Origin: Streptomyces aurantiogriseus
Lineage (GTDB): Bacteria; Actinomycetota; Actinomycetes; Streptomycetales; Streptomycetaceae
Reading direction: 5' to 3'
Length of the DNA stretch: 64,000 nt
NCBI RefSeq assembly: GCF_014649375.1
Contig: NZ_BMSX01000024.1
Span: forward strand, 1-64,000
Position 1 is the stretch's first letter; each line of letters starts with the position of its first letter. Shown here piece after piece: positions 17,146 to 24,921 of the stretch. A program made the translations under genes and the position numbers. The notes under the pieces were generated by a model that did not search any database, was not told the origin of the DNA, and worked only from the letters and a program-made list of their open reading frames with translations.

Positions 17146-17949
17146 GTGACGACGAGCACCGATCAAGACCAGACCACCCCCGGCCCGCCCCCGCCCGCCG
17201 CCCGTCCGCTCGCCCTGGTCACCGGCGTGGGCCGCACCGTCGGTATCGGCGCCGGCATCGCCCACCGGCTGGCCGCCTCGGGCTGGGACATCGCCTTCAC
17301 CTACTGGACCCCCTATGACGACCGCATGACCTGGGGCAGGGAGTCCGGCGCGACCGAGGCGATCAGCCGGACTCTGACCGAGCAGGGAGCGTCCACCACG
17401 GCGATCGAGGCGGATCTCGCCGACCCGGACACTCCGGCACGCGTCTTCGACGAGGTCGAAGAACGGCTGGGGAGTGTCACAGCGTTGGTGATGTGCCACT
17501 GCGAGTCGGTCGACTCCGGCCTGCTCGACACCACCGTCGAGAGTTTCGACCGGCACTTCGCCGTCAACGCGCGTGCCACCTGGCTGCTCATCCGCGAGTT
17601 CGGACGCCGCTTCGCCGCAGAACGGGGAACCGGCCGGATCATCAGCCTCACCAGCGATCACACCGTCGGCAACCTGCCCTACGGAGCGAGCAAGGGAGCC
17701 CTGGACCGCATCACACTGGCCGCCGCCCGCGAACTCGCCCACCTCGGCGTGACCGCCAACGCGATCAACCCCGGCCCGGTCGACACCGGCTGGATGTCCG
17801 AGGACATCCGCGAGCACTGCGTCCGCAACACCCCGCTCGGCCGGCTGGGCACCCCGCGGGACACCGCGAACCTGGTGGACTTCCTGTGCTCCCGGGAAGG
17901 CGGGTGGATCAACGGCCAGCTGCTGATGAGCAACGGTGGCCTGGCATAG
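17146..17949 (+). CDS. SDR-family oxidoreductase
   Basis: 267 residues from GTG. The Rossmann signature is the SDR variant LVTGVGRTVGIGAGIA. The catalytic set is Ser in SLTSDHT, Tyr and Lys in YGASKGA, followed by NPGPVDTGWM and a C-terminal GQLLMSNGG. This resembles 3-oxoacyl-ACP reductase-like SDRs of unknown substrate that use NAD(P)H. The preceding 20 residues are Pro-rich and disordered. The gene stands alone after the TetR remnant. Confidence 0.85.
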   Translation: MTTSTDQDQTTPGPPPPAARPLALVTGVGRTVGIGAGIAHRLAASGWDIAFTYWTPYDDRMTWGRESGATEAISRTLTEQGASTTAIEADLADPDTPARVFDEVEERLGSVTALVMCHCESVDSGLLDTTVESFDRHFAVNARATWLLIREFGRRFAAERGTGRIISLTSDHTVGNLPYGASKGALDRITLAAARELAHLGVTANAINPGPVDTGWMSEDIREHCVRNTPLGRLGTPRDTANLVDFLCSREGGWINGQLLMSNGGLA

Positions 17950-17982
17950 CGGAGCGACGTCACCTCGCCTGGAGGAGTGACA

Positions 17983-19023
17983 TCACGACCCACCGACGTT
18001 GATCAGCTTGGCCGCGGGCCGCTCCCCCGACCCCCGGACGATCAGGCGGGTGGGGACGGTGATGGTGCGGGCGCGGGAGCGGTCGCCGTCCAGGCGGGCC
18101 AGGGCGATGGTCGCTGCCGTTCTGCCGATCTCTTGGGGGTCCTGGGCGACGACGGTCAGGGCCGGTTCGAGTGCCTCGCCGAGCTCCACGTCGTCGAAGG
18201 CGACGACGGCGACGTCCTTCCGCCTGCTGCGGGCGAGTTCGGTGACCATGCCCAGCGCGACGATGTTGTTGCCGGCGAACAGGGCGGTGGGGGGATCGGC
18301 CAGACCGAGGAGCTGGGAGGTCGCGGCCTCGGCCCCTTGCCGGTCGTGGGCGTTGGCGACCAGGGAGCGGTCGTAGGGGATGTCGGCTTCCTGCAGGGCC
18401 GTGCGGTAACCGGCCAGGCGTTCGCGGCGCGTGTAGAGCTTGGTGGGCAGGTCACCGATGAAACCGATGCGCCGGTGGCCGTGGGCGATCAGGTGGGCGA
18501 CACCTTCGTGGGCGCCCGTGCGGTGGGAGCTGACGACGCTGTCCGTGGCCAGGGCCGCTCCCGGACGGTCGATGAAGACGACGGGCAGGCCCGCGGTCCG
18601 GTGGGCCTTGAGATGGGAGTGGTCGGCGCCGACGGACGGCACGACCATCAGGATGCTGACGCGGCGGGCGAGGAACTTGTCGGTCAACGCGCGTTCACGG
18701 TCGGGATCGTCCGCGGAGGAGCCCATGAGCAGGGTCAGGCTGCGGTCGTGGACGGTGTCCTCGATGCTCCGGGCCACGGCTCCGAAGAAGGGGTTGCCGA
18801 GGTCGGGGATGACCAGTCCGATGGTGGTGTCGGGTCCGCCGACGCGGATGTTGCGGGCCATGAGGTTCGGCTGGAAGCCGAGCTTGGCGACGGCGGCGAG
18901 GACCTGTTCCCTGGTCTGGGCTGAGGCGGGTCCGTCCGCGTTGAGCACGCGGGAGACGGTCTTGGCGCTGACACCCACTTCTCGGGCGACATCTGCCAGG
19001 GTGGGGCGGCGGTTCGCTGCCAT
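17983..19023 (-). CDS. LacI-family transcriptional regulator
   Basis: 346 residues: HTH TLADVAREVGVSAKTVSRVL, hinge region PNLMARNIRVG, then a sugar-binding-like sensor (GLVIPDLGNPFFGAVARSIE; FAGNNIVALGMVTELAR). It probably controlled the neighbouring sugar ABC transporter, of which only a broken ATPase fragment remains (19141-19390), so it may now be an orphan. Confidence 0.9.
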   Translation of the reverse strand: MAANRRPTLADVAREVGVSAKTVSRVLNADGPASAQTREQVLAAVAKLGFQPNLMARNIRVGGPDTTIGLVIPDLGNPFFGAVARSIEDTVHDRSLTLLMGSSADDPDRERALTDKFLARRVSILMVVPSVGADHSHLKAHRTAGLPVVFIDRPGAALATDSVVSSHRTGAHEGVAHLIAHGHRRIGFIGDLPTKLYTRRERLAGYRTALQEADIPYDRSLVANAHDRQGAEAATSQLLGLADPPTALFAGNNIVALGMVTELARSRRKDVAVVAFDDVELGEALEPALTVVAQDPQEIGRTAATIALARLDGDRSRARTITVPTRLIVRGSGERPAAKLINVGGS

Positions 19024-19140
19024 GGAGGGAACGGTCTCCTGTGCTCGTCGGTTCCGGCCGCGGCCTCGGCCGGAACCTGTGAGGTGATACGTGTCGTCAG
19101 GTGGCCCGGACTCCGGCGGCCTTCGCCGCCTCGGAATCCG

Positions 19141-19390
19141 CTACGAGACAGTATCTCCGGCTTCGTCGACGGCGAGCGCGCCGGTCATGATGGCGACGAC
19201 CTCCGCCATGGAGTAGTCGGAGGGCTTGATCACAACCGCGGGCCTGCCCAGCCGGTGGACGTGGATCCGGTCCACGATCTCGAAGACCGACGACGCTGCG
19301 GGCCCAGGCGACGGAGCGGGCGACCGCGACGGCCTGCCGTTGTCCGCTGGAGCTCGCGTCCGAGGAACGACCGTGATGCGTGACGGGCTG
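19141..19390 (-). pseudogene. Remnant of a sugar ABC transporter ATPase gene
   Basis: One minus-strand frame encodes the ABC signature (SSGQRQAVAVARSVAWA). After a frame change the sequence continues VFEIVDRIHVHRLGR, then KPSDYSMAEVVAIMTGAL, the C-terminal end of RbsA/FrcA-type ribose/fructose importer ATPases. The Walker B and switch segment expected between them (about 40 residues) is missing, so an internal deletion destroyed the gene. No permease or binding protein remains nearby. Confidence 0.75.
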
Positions 19391-19473
19391 AGGCGCTTCG
19401 CGAACGAGAATGCCCACCCGTACCCTTCCTCCGCGCACCGGACGTTGTCAGAGGGCTCCCGTAGCTTGGGGCC

Positions 19474-20130
19474 ATGGTCCGTACAGGCGAGAACTCCACT
19501 CAACCCGGCGAGCCGTCGGCGGCAGGCCAACCTGCTGCGGTGGTTCAGCAGTACTACACGCAAAACGCCGGGTCCCTTGCGCAGCGGTACGGAAGCGTCA
19601 CCTTCGAGGAAGTGCATGGCGGAGTCCTGGATCTTCTGCCGCCGGCTCCAGCGAGGGTGTTGGACGTCGGGGCCGGCACCGGACGGGACGCCGCGGCACT
19701 GGCGCGGCGCGGCTATCAGGTGGTGGCGGCGGAGCCGGTGCGCGAGCTACGGGAGGTCGCACAACGCCTGCACTCGAGCGAGGACATCCGGTGGGCAGAG
19801 GATTCGTTGCCCGAGCTGTCCCGGCTGGAAGGCGCCTTTGAGCTCACGCTGTTGTCGGCGGTGTGGATGCACCTGCCGCCGACGGCACGTGGACAGGCGA
19901 TGAAGCGGCTGGCCGCGCTGCTCGCTCCGTCCGGACTACTGGTCGTCTCGCTTCGACGCGGAGCCCCGCCCACGGACCGGGTGATGTCCGACGTGCCCGC
20001 CGAGGAGGTCGTGCGGGACGCTCAGCAAGCGGGGCTGCAGCTCGTGCGACTCGTAGAGGAGGGAGCCGACCGGCTCGGCCGTGCCGAGGTGTGGTGGCAG
20101 ACGGTCGCCCTGCGCAAGGGTGAAGCGTGA
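19474..20130 (+). CDS. Class I SAM-dependent methyltransferase
   Basis: 218 residues. SAM-binding motif I is VLDVGAGTGRDAAALARRGY; motif II includes VVAAEPVREL, and the motif IV region is FELTLLSAVWMHLPP. The N-terminal YYTQNAGSLAQRY is typical of small-molecule methyltransferases of the Methyltransf_11/25 type. The substrate is unknown. Its stop overlaps the start of a small frameshifted gene (20127), so the two formed a translationally coupled pair. Confidence 0.85.
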   Translation: MVRTGENSTQPGEPSAAGQPAAVVQQYYTQNAGSLAQRYGSVTFEEVHGGVLDLLPPAPARVLDVGAGTGRDAAALARRGYQVVAAEPVRELREVAQRLHSSEDIRWAEDSLPELSRLEGAFELTLLSAVWMHLPPTARGQAMKRLAALLAPSGLLVVSLRRGAPPTDRVMSDVPAEEVVRDAQQAGLQLVRLVEEGADRLGRAEVWWQTVALRKGEA

Positions 20131-20368
20131 GCGGGCCGGAGTTCTACGCCCAGGATGCCTCGGCGCGCGCGTCGTGGCGGCTGGCAGTGGTGGAGGGCGA
20201 TTCTCTTCCCATCCTCCGCAGCGATGTAGCCGAGATGCTGCAGGCATGCGAGCGTGGCGACCTGACCGAGGCCCGCGACTCCGCAGCCTTCTCTTGGCGG
20301 ACCTCGACGCTCTGTTGGCCTGCTACGAGGCTGCGTTGAGCGATCACGAGACCCAACGGCCTTACTGA
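20127..20368 (+). pseudogene. Small frameshifted gene coupled to the methyltransferase
   Basis: A GTG start overlaps the methyltransferase stop and opens MSGPEFYAQDASARASWRLA, continuing to about 20270. There the original frame ends in nonsense, but the neighbouring frame continues as a plausible helix, LLLADLDALLACYEAAL, then SDHETQRPY and a stop at 20368. A single-base indel near 20270-20285 would restore an 80-residue protein. Function unknown. Confidence 0.55.
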
Positions 20369-20466
20369 GCCGATGCCCTCAGCGAGTTCCTTGATCTGCG
20401 TAGCTCAGCTTTTCCGCTGGTCGCTGAGACCAACGGTCGGGGCGATAAAGCCCCGAGGACTGATGG

Positions 20467-20880
20467 TCAGATCTTGATGACGGTGACTCGTCTGCCGCAT
20501 AGCGTGGTGAGGTCCTCGGGGTCGGAAGTGAGGACCGTGACGGGGCCGGCGGCGGCCAGCGCGGTGGCACTGAGCATGGCGTCGATGGCGTACTTGTGGC
20601 CGTGGAGACTGGTATCGGCGAGGAGCGTGGCGGCGTGCTGTGCAATCGACTCGGTGACCGGTTCCACAACGAGGCGGGAGAGCGTCCACTCCAAGGCTGG
20701 GCGGTTGATCCGGGGATGGACTACTTCCACGAGCGTGGCCGCCGAGGTGATCACCCGCAGGTCATCGGCGCGGGCCAAAGCGAGCCAGCCGGTCACCGTG
20801 CGGTCGCGCAGGACAGCCTTGGCCAGTCCTTCGCTGTCCAGGACCAGGGTGCCGCCAGGGACGGCGGGGGAACGGCTCAC
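20467..20880 (-). CDS. PIN-domain toxin (VapC-like)
   Basis: 137 residues. PIN acidic residues are visible: Asp in VLDSEGLAKAVL, Glu in TLVEVVHPRI, and Asp in YAIDAMLSATAL, then LTSDPEDLTTLC. Such proteins are Mg-dependent RNases that cut tRNA or rRNA when released from their antitoxin. The upstream antitoxin gene overlaps the start by 4 bp. The N-terminal VLDSEG differs slightly from the usual VVDASA form, but the active-site set looks complete. Confidence 0.85.
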   Translation of the reverse strand: MSRSPAVPGGTLVLDSEGLAKAVLRDRTVTGWLALARADDLRVITSAATLVEVVHPRINRPALEWTLSRLVVEPVTESIAQHAATLLADTSLHGHKYAIDAMLSATALAAAGPVTVLTSDPEDLTTLCGRRVTVIKI

Positions 20881-21140
20881 GCGGCGCTCTCTCCGCCCCG
20901 CATCTGCTCATGGCGAGCCTGGTGGAGTTGGTCGCGGAGTGCCTGGATCTCCTCGTCCCCGACCGGGCCGTGCTCGGCTTCGGCGACTTGGATGAGTTCG
21001 TTGAGGTTGTCCCGTTCGATCTGGCGGGCGACGGCGGCGGTCACATAAGCGGACAGGCCAGAGGGGCCGCTGCGGACCTTGGCGGCCTCGGCGATGTCGC
21101 GGGGCATGGTGATCGAGTACTTGCCAGTGGGCTCACTCAT
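20877..21140 (-). CDS. Ribbon-helix-helix-type antitoxin of the PIN toxin
   Basis: About 87 residues. The N-terminus YSITMPRDIAEAAKVRSG, followed by SAYVTAAVARQIERD, looks like a CopG/MetJ-type ribbon-helix-helix DNA-binding domain; the acidic C-terminus (VAEAEHGPVGDEEIQALRD) would wrap the toxin. ATG 21140 is preferred because AGGA lies 7 bp upstream. Gene order antitoxin-toxin with overlap fits a type II system that autoregulates its promoter. Confidence 0.8.
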   Translation of the reverse strand: MSEPTGKYSITMPRDIAEAAKVRSGPSGLSAYVTAAVARQIERDNLNELIQVAEAEHGPVGDEEIQALRDQLHQARHEQMRGGESAA

Positions 21141-21488
21141 GCCACTAATCCTACCGCTCATCCTCCTCGCATGAGGGGTGTGCGTGTCTCAGTTGGTGGA
21201 TCATTAGGGCGCCTCAAGGCGCCTCAATCCGTCGTTGAGCTGGGACGTCAGGGCGTCGCGCCCGCTGGGGGGCATCCCGGACCCAGCCGTGATGCGAACC
21301 GCATTGCAGGCCCGCCGGCTGAAACAGGACGGTACGGTCGCAGCCGCCGAGACTCGGCGGTGCAAGCGCATGACCCTCGCGAACTCAGTGGGACACGCGG
21401 CGCCTAGCGTGGCAAAGGCCAGGTCAGGGCTGCTGCCCAAAGAGTGGTGGCGGCAAGGTGGGCCCGTGTGCGTTTGGCATGCATAAGA
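21141..21488. other. Intergenic region at the left edge of the AICE
   Basis: About 350 bp between the antitoxin start and the displaced tRNA terminator. It should hold the toxin-antitoxin promoter (minus strand). Open frames here have weak codon bias and no ribosome sites; no gene is supported. Confidence 0.35.
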
Positions 21489-21524
21489 AAGGCCCTGAAC
21501 TGCGCTTCTGCAGTTCAGGGCCTT
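21489..21524 (-). terminator. Terminator of the displaced tRNA-Arg 3' end
   Basis: A perfect 15-bp stem (AAGGCCCTGAACTGC and its complement) with a 6-base loop, lying directly downstream, on the minus strand, of the partial tRNA copy at 21533. It is probably the original chromosomal terminator of the tRNA-Arg gene, separated from it by the AICE insertion. Confidence 0.75.
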
Positions 21525-21532
21525 GATTTCCG

Positions 21533-21575
21533 GTGCCCCCGGCAGGATTCGAACCTACGCACACGGCTCCGGAGG
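21533..21575 (-). repeat. AICE attachment site, left (displaced tRNA-Arg 3' end)
   Basis: 43 bp identical to 41992-42034 except A at 21557 versus G at 42016. It covers the tRNA from the anticodon stem-loop to the discriminator base. The repeats are spaced exactly 20,459 bp. The tRNA 5' half is absent here, so this copy is the old 3' end pushed away by integration. Confidence 0.9.
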
Positions 21576-21754
21576 GCACGCTTCGTTGACCTTCGATTTT
21601 GCCTCTGACCTGCATGAACTTCTCCTCAAGGCCGCAAGCGTGTGAATCTCACGCGCCACTCACGCGCAAGATTGCCCATAGCCAGAAGGCGGACAGACCA
21701 GAAGCGCCAACGCTGGCGTCGAGTAAGGACAGCGGCGCTTCGGTAGGGCGGCCG

Positions 21755-22417
21755 TCAGCGTGCTGCCGGAAAGACCACACGGCCAGCCTCCGTGGTCAGG
21801 AGCATCTGGCTGTTTACGGGTGCTTGAAGCGTTGCGAGGCCATGCCAGGCTTCCCAGGTCAACTGCCACAGGGCGGGCAGCGCTTGTGCGTGCGTAGCAC
21901 CGCGGGACCGACTCTGCGTGTGGTTCCTTGGACGCCAATCTCCATCACGATTACGCCGGCGACTGTTCAGAGGCGGCGAAGTTGTCACCTGTAGTTGGTG
22001 CTCCAGCACGAGCCCACAGACGTCGAATCCCAGCTCCGCGGCAGTCGCTCGTTCACCGACCGGAGCCCTCGCCAAGAGGTCAGGCCAGCGGACGACGACC
22101 ACCCTTTCCCATAGTTCGGGAGGGACCGTGTTTGCCAAGTGGTGGCTCTCGCCCACTGGAAGGTCTCGTAAGCGCCGTCCAGCTTCCTGCGTCTGTCCCA
22201 CGTAGCAGAGCCCCACTCCAGAGAGGAAGACTCCGTAGAGCACAGGGCCGGTCGTGGCGGGGGAGCTGGCATCCGGCCGGGTCAATAACTCGCCCACCTG
22301 GTGAGCGAACTGGAAACGTCGCTCTTGCCATCGAGCGAGTCGCGGTGCATCTGAGATGAGCGTGTGCAGCGATGCCCGCCAAGCGTGGTACGCGTCCTCG
22401 TACTGCTGATCAGCCAC
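21755..22417 (-). CDS. GIY-YIG-like nuclease domain protein (AICE cargo)
   Basis: 220 residues from GTG. The central domain reads as a diverged GIY-YIG fold: VLYGVFLSGVGLCYVGQT replaces GIY...YIG, with a following Arg pair (AGRRLRDL), the catalytic Glu in GLVLEHQLQ, and Asn in PPLNSRRRN. The N-terminal 65 and C-terminal 60 residues are unrecognised. It lies just inside the left attachment site, divergent from the DprA/PRTase pair, a typical cargo position. Roles in restriction or element defence are possible but unproven. Confidence 0.6.
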   Translation of the reverse strand: MADQQYEDAYHAWRASLHTLISDAPRLARWQERRFQFAHQVGELLTRPDASSPATTGPVLYGVFLSGVGLCYVGQTQEAGRRLRDLPVGESHHLANTVPPELWERVVVVRWPDLLARAPVGERATAAELGFDVCGLVLEHQLQVTTSPPLNSRRRNRDGDWRPRNHTQSRSRGATHAQALPALWQLTWEAWHGLATLQAPVNSQMLLTTEAGRVVFPAAR

Positions 22418-22830
22418 AGAGGGCAGTCTGTCGCATGGTCATGGCGGGCCAACCTGTTTGTCCCGAAGCAAGCTGGGTCGCCATCGGACCAGGAGGTGTC
22501 AGTGCGCTGACCTGCTCCGACTGTCCCCCGAAGCGCGTGGCCGTTGCCACGCCGTTGGGCACGCACGTTGGGGTCGCTGGAGCCCTGTCTGTGGCGCCGC
22601 GGCAGAGGGTCGAGACGAGCAGTGAGAGGTCTGGGGAGCGGAGGAGCACGTTCGAGTGGCCTTCCAGATGTGTCGCAGTCGTTTTTCCTCCATCGGCGCA
22701 GGTCACCTGCTGCGCCTCTGCATCTCACTCTTTCTCGGCGTGCGTATCTGTAGCAGCGGGGTATGGCTGACCCCTAGACTTTCAGTCATCGATCCTTCGA
22801 ACAGTGATCTTTGAGTAGAAGGAGTCAGAG
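22418..22830. other. Divergent intergenic region of the left cargo
   Basis: About 410 bp between the GIY-YIG-like gene (minus) and the DprA-like gene (plus); promoters for both are expected here. AAGGAG just before 22831 is the DprA-like gene's ribosome site. Open frames exist (for example 22410-22706, minus) but lack recognisable products. Confidence 0.35.
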
Positions 22831-23781
22831 ATGATCGATGAAGCACGGATGCGCTTGTTAGCGCTTTGCTCGCTCCGCATAGAGGGCAAGAGTGTCGATT
22901 GGGCGCTACTCGCCCGGTGTGCGTTGAGGGGGCACCTCGACAGCCTGTGTGAGGGGTTCATCCCCGAAGAGTCTGCTGCAGCCCGCAAGGCTCTTCCTGT
23001 GCTCCGCCAGGGGCTAAGGGAACGTTCTCTGAGTGAGCACTTCGCCCGTGTTGAGGGCGAGTTGGGCCAGGCTGCCGGGGCCGAAGCCACCCTGGTCACA
23101 GTGCTGGACCCTGAGTACCCCGAGAATCTGAGGACGGTAGCGGATCTACCCCCGTTCTTGTTCTATCGCGGGAAGCTCGATCACCAAGCCGACGCCCGTT
23201 CAGTCGCAGTTGTAGGTACGCGGGACGCTACAGAGCTGGGCCTTTCGCGCGCCCGTCGAGTCGCGCGTGAACTCAGCGAAGCTGGATACGTCATTTCGTC
23301 GGGTCTCGCTCGCGGCGTAGATACAGCCGCGCATCGCACCGCGCTCCACTTCGGCCGTCGGACAATCGCGGTGATCGGTACTGGTATCACAAAGTGCTAC
23401 CCGAAGGAAAACTTTGATCTCGCGGAAGAGATCGCCGAACAAGGGCTAATCGTCTCTCAGTTCTGGCCCTCCCGCCCTCCAGGGCGGGACACCTTCCCCC
23501 GGAGGAACCACGTCACTTCTGGCATCAGTCTGGGGAGCGTCGTGATCGAAGCGTCGGGGACTTCCGGCGCCAAGATGCAGGCTCGCGTGGCGGCAGAGCA
23601 AGGCCGGCATGTGTTGTTGCTCCAGTCTCTTGTGGATCAGCAGCCGTGGGCCCGCAAGATGGTCGAGGCCCAGCGTGCAACCCCCGTGACCAATACCGAA
23701 CAGATGCTCGAAATCTTGGAGACTCCCGTTCGCGTAGAGGAGGTTTCGAGCCCTACGCAGCTCCTTTTTGACGCCAAGTGA
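22831..23781 (+). CDS. DprA/Smf-like Rossmann protein, ShosA-like (putative anti-phage pair)
   Basis: 316 residues. An N-terminal helical region is followed by the DprA Rossmann core: SVAVVGTRDATELG, VISSGLARGVDTAAHRTAL, TIAVIGTGITKCYP, then FPRRNHVTSGISLGSVVIEA. The C-terminal winged helix of housekeeping DprA is not evident. A ComF-type phosphoribosyltransferase gene follows 66 bp downstream. In the described ShosTA system a DprA homologue (ShosA) is the antitoxin of a PRTase toxin (ShosT); pairing, size and mobile context match. AAGGAG precedes the ATG. Confidence is high for the fold, moderate for the system. Confidence 0.85.
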   Translation: MIDEARMRLLALCSLRIEGKSVDWALLARCALRGHLDSLCEGFIPEESAAARKALPVLRQGLRERSLSEHFARVEGELGQAAGAEATLVTVLDPEYPENLRTVADLPPFLFYRGKLDHQADARSVAVVGTRDATELGLSRARRVARELSEAGYVISSGLARGVDTAAHRTALHFGRRTIAVIGTGITKCYPKENFDLAEEIAEQGLIVSQFWPSRPPGRDTFPRRNHVTSGISLGSVVIEASGTSGAKMQARVAAEQGRHVLLLQSLVDQQPWARKMVEAQRATPVTNTEQMLEILETPVRVEEVSSPTQLLFDAK

Positions 23782-23847
23782 TTGCCTGCTGTCTGACAGT
23801 AGGATTAGCCTCTTGGTGGGGTCCGAGCTGCATGCAGGGGGTCAAGG

Positions 23848-24678
23848 TTGTCCTACCGCCGTTTTGTGCGTCCCGACGACCGTAATTGGAGCACCGTGAA
23901 CTGGGTGCAGTGGCTGCGTGAGCAACATGTTGCGCCCTCGGTTATGGCCGACGACGCTGGTACGTGCTCCTTGTGTCGAACTCCGACGCCTGTGGGGCCC
24001 CAAGGGACGCCATATGAGCGCTGCTACAACTGTCGACGGACATTCTCGTCTGTGCTCGACGGGTTCGTCCCGATGTGCTATTCCCTTCATGGCGGACTTG
24101 AGGGAATCCTGTGGCGTGCCAAGAATGAGGCTCCTGATGTCTGGTTAAGGCGCCCGTTAGGGTCCCTTCTCTGGACCTTTATGAGGCGTCATTTGACGTG
24201 CATAGAGGGTTTTTACGGAGGGCCGTTTGACCTGCAAGTGGCCATGCCGTCGCACTCTTCTGCGCGGGGAGGTCAAAGTCACTTAGATGCCCTGATTGGG
24301 CATGTGCGGGACTTCGCCTCTGAATGGAGAAGTGATGCTCTGGTTAAGAATGATGCCTCTAAAGCGGGAGCGCGGCGTGAAAAGATAGTTCCGGGTTTAT
24401 TTACCGCTAGCCCCATAGTTAGCGGTAGGCGAGTTCTGCTATTCGATGACACGTTCACGACCGGTGGATCCATGGCCAGCGCCGCCTATGCGCTCAAGCA
24501 AGCTGGCGCGGTATCTGTAGTAGGCCTTTCCTTTGGGCGTCAACTTAAAGCAGATTGGCGGGATTCCGCGGAATTCGTCGCTTCCCTCGCTGGCAGGGAG
24601 TTAGAGATAGACAAGTGCGTGGTGCATGGCGGTCGGCAAGCAGATCCCTTTGATCTCCTTTTCCGTCAACCGGGCTGA
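23848..24678 (+). CDS. ComF-type phosphoribosyltransferase, ShosT-like (putative toxin of an anti-phage pair)
   Basis: 276 residues from TTG with AGGGGG upstream. A zinc ribbon comes first (CSLCRTP at about 40, CYNCRRTF at about 59), then the ComF-like core, with the PRPP-binding loop VLLFDDTFTTGGSMASAA at about residue 200. The Asp-Asp pair and TTGG loop look intact, so it should bind PRPP. In ShosTA the PRTase is the toxic effector. The gene is poor in GC for this genome (GGTTTATTTACC and similar stretches), consistent with transfer. A mere competence role is unlikely, since comF and dprA are normally unlinked single housekeeping genes. Confidence 0.82.
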   Translation: MSYRRFVRPDDRNWSTVNWVQWLREQHVAPSVMADDAGTCSLCRTPTPVGPQGTPYERCYNCRRTFSSVLDGFVPMCYSLHGGLEGILWRAKNEAPDVWLRRPLGSLLWTFMRRHLTCIEGFYGGPFDLQVAMPSHSSARGGQSHLDALIGHVRDFASEWRSDALVKNDASKAGARREKIVPGLFTASPIVSGRRVLLFDDTFTTGGSMASAAYALKQAGAVSVVGLSFGRQLKADWRDSAEFVASLAGRELEIDKCVVHGGRQADPFDLLFRQPG

Positions 24679-24783
24679 AGTGTAGAACTCCGGTGTGATC
24701 CTGCTCAAAACGCAGCTGTCGGTGCCCGGCAGGCCGTGAAACTCTGCTGGTTCAGCCGCCTACCCGCCCATGATCAGGCGTTT

Positions 24784-24812
24784 AAGGACCCGGACACTCT
24801 GTCCGGGTCCTT
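24784..24812 (+). terminator. Terminator after the DprA/PRTase pair
   Basis: A perfect 13-bp stem, AAGGACCCGGACA with its complement, 3-base loop, followed by TTT. The sequence is almost repeated at 26749-26779. Confidence 0.8.
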
Positions 24813-24921
24813 TGCTGTTGAGCCCTTCAGGCTTAGTGGGCTGGTCAGCAAGAGCGTCTGTCCGGCGTGACGACCGGCTCGGTACCGTGAACGTGGCCCT
24901 ACGATCAGGAGGCATCACGCA

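Noticed and set aside
21204..21486. Two overlapping frames, one on each strand, of about 80 codons
   Set aside because: Weak codon bias and no start signals.
22410..22706. 98-codon minus-strand frame starting MTCADGGKTTATHLEGH
   Set aside because: No ribosome site, product not recognised, lies in a probable promoter region.
22831..24678. Ordinary competence genes dprA and comF
   Set aside because: Housekeeping dprA is not normally next to a ComF-type PRTase, and this pair lies in AICE cargo with unusual base composition.
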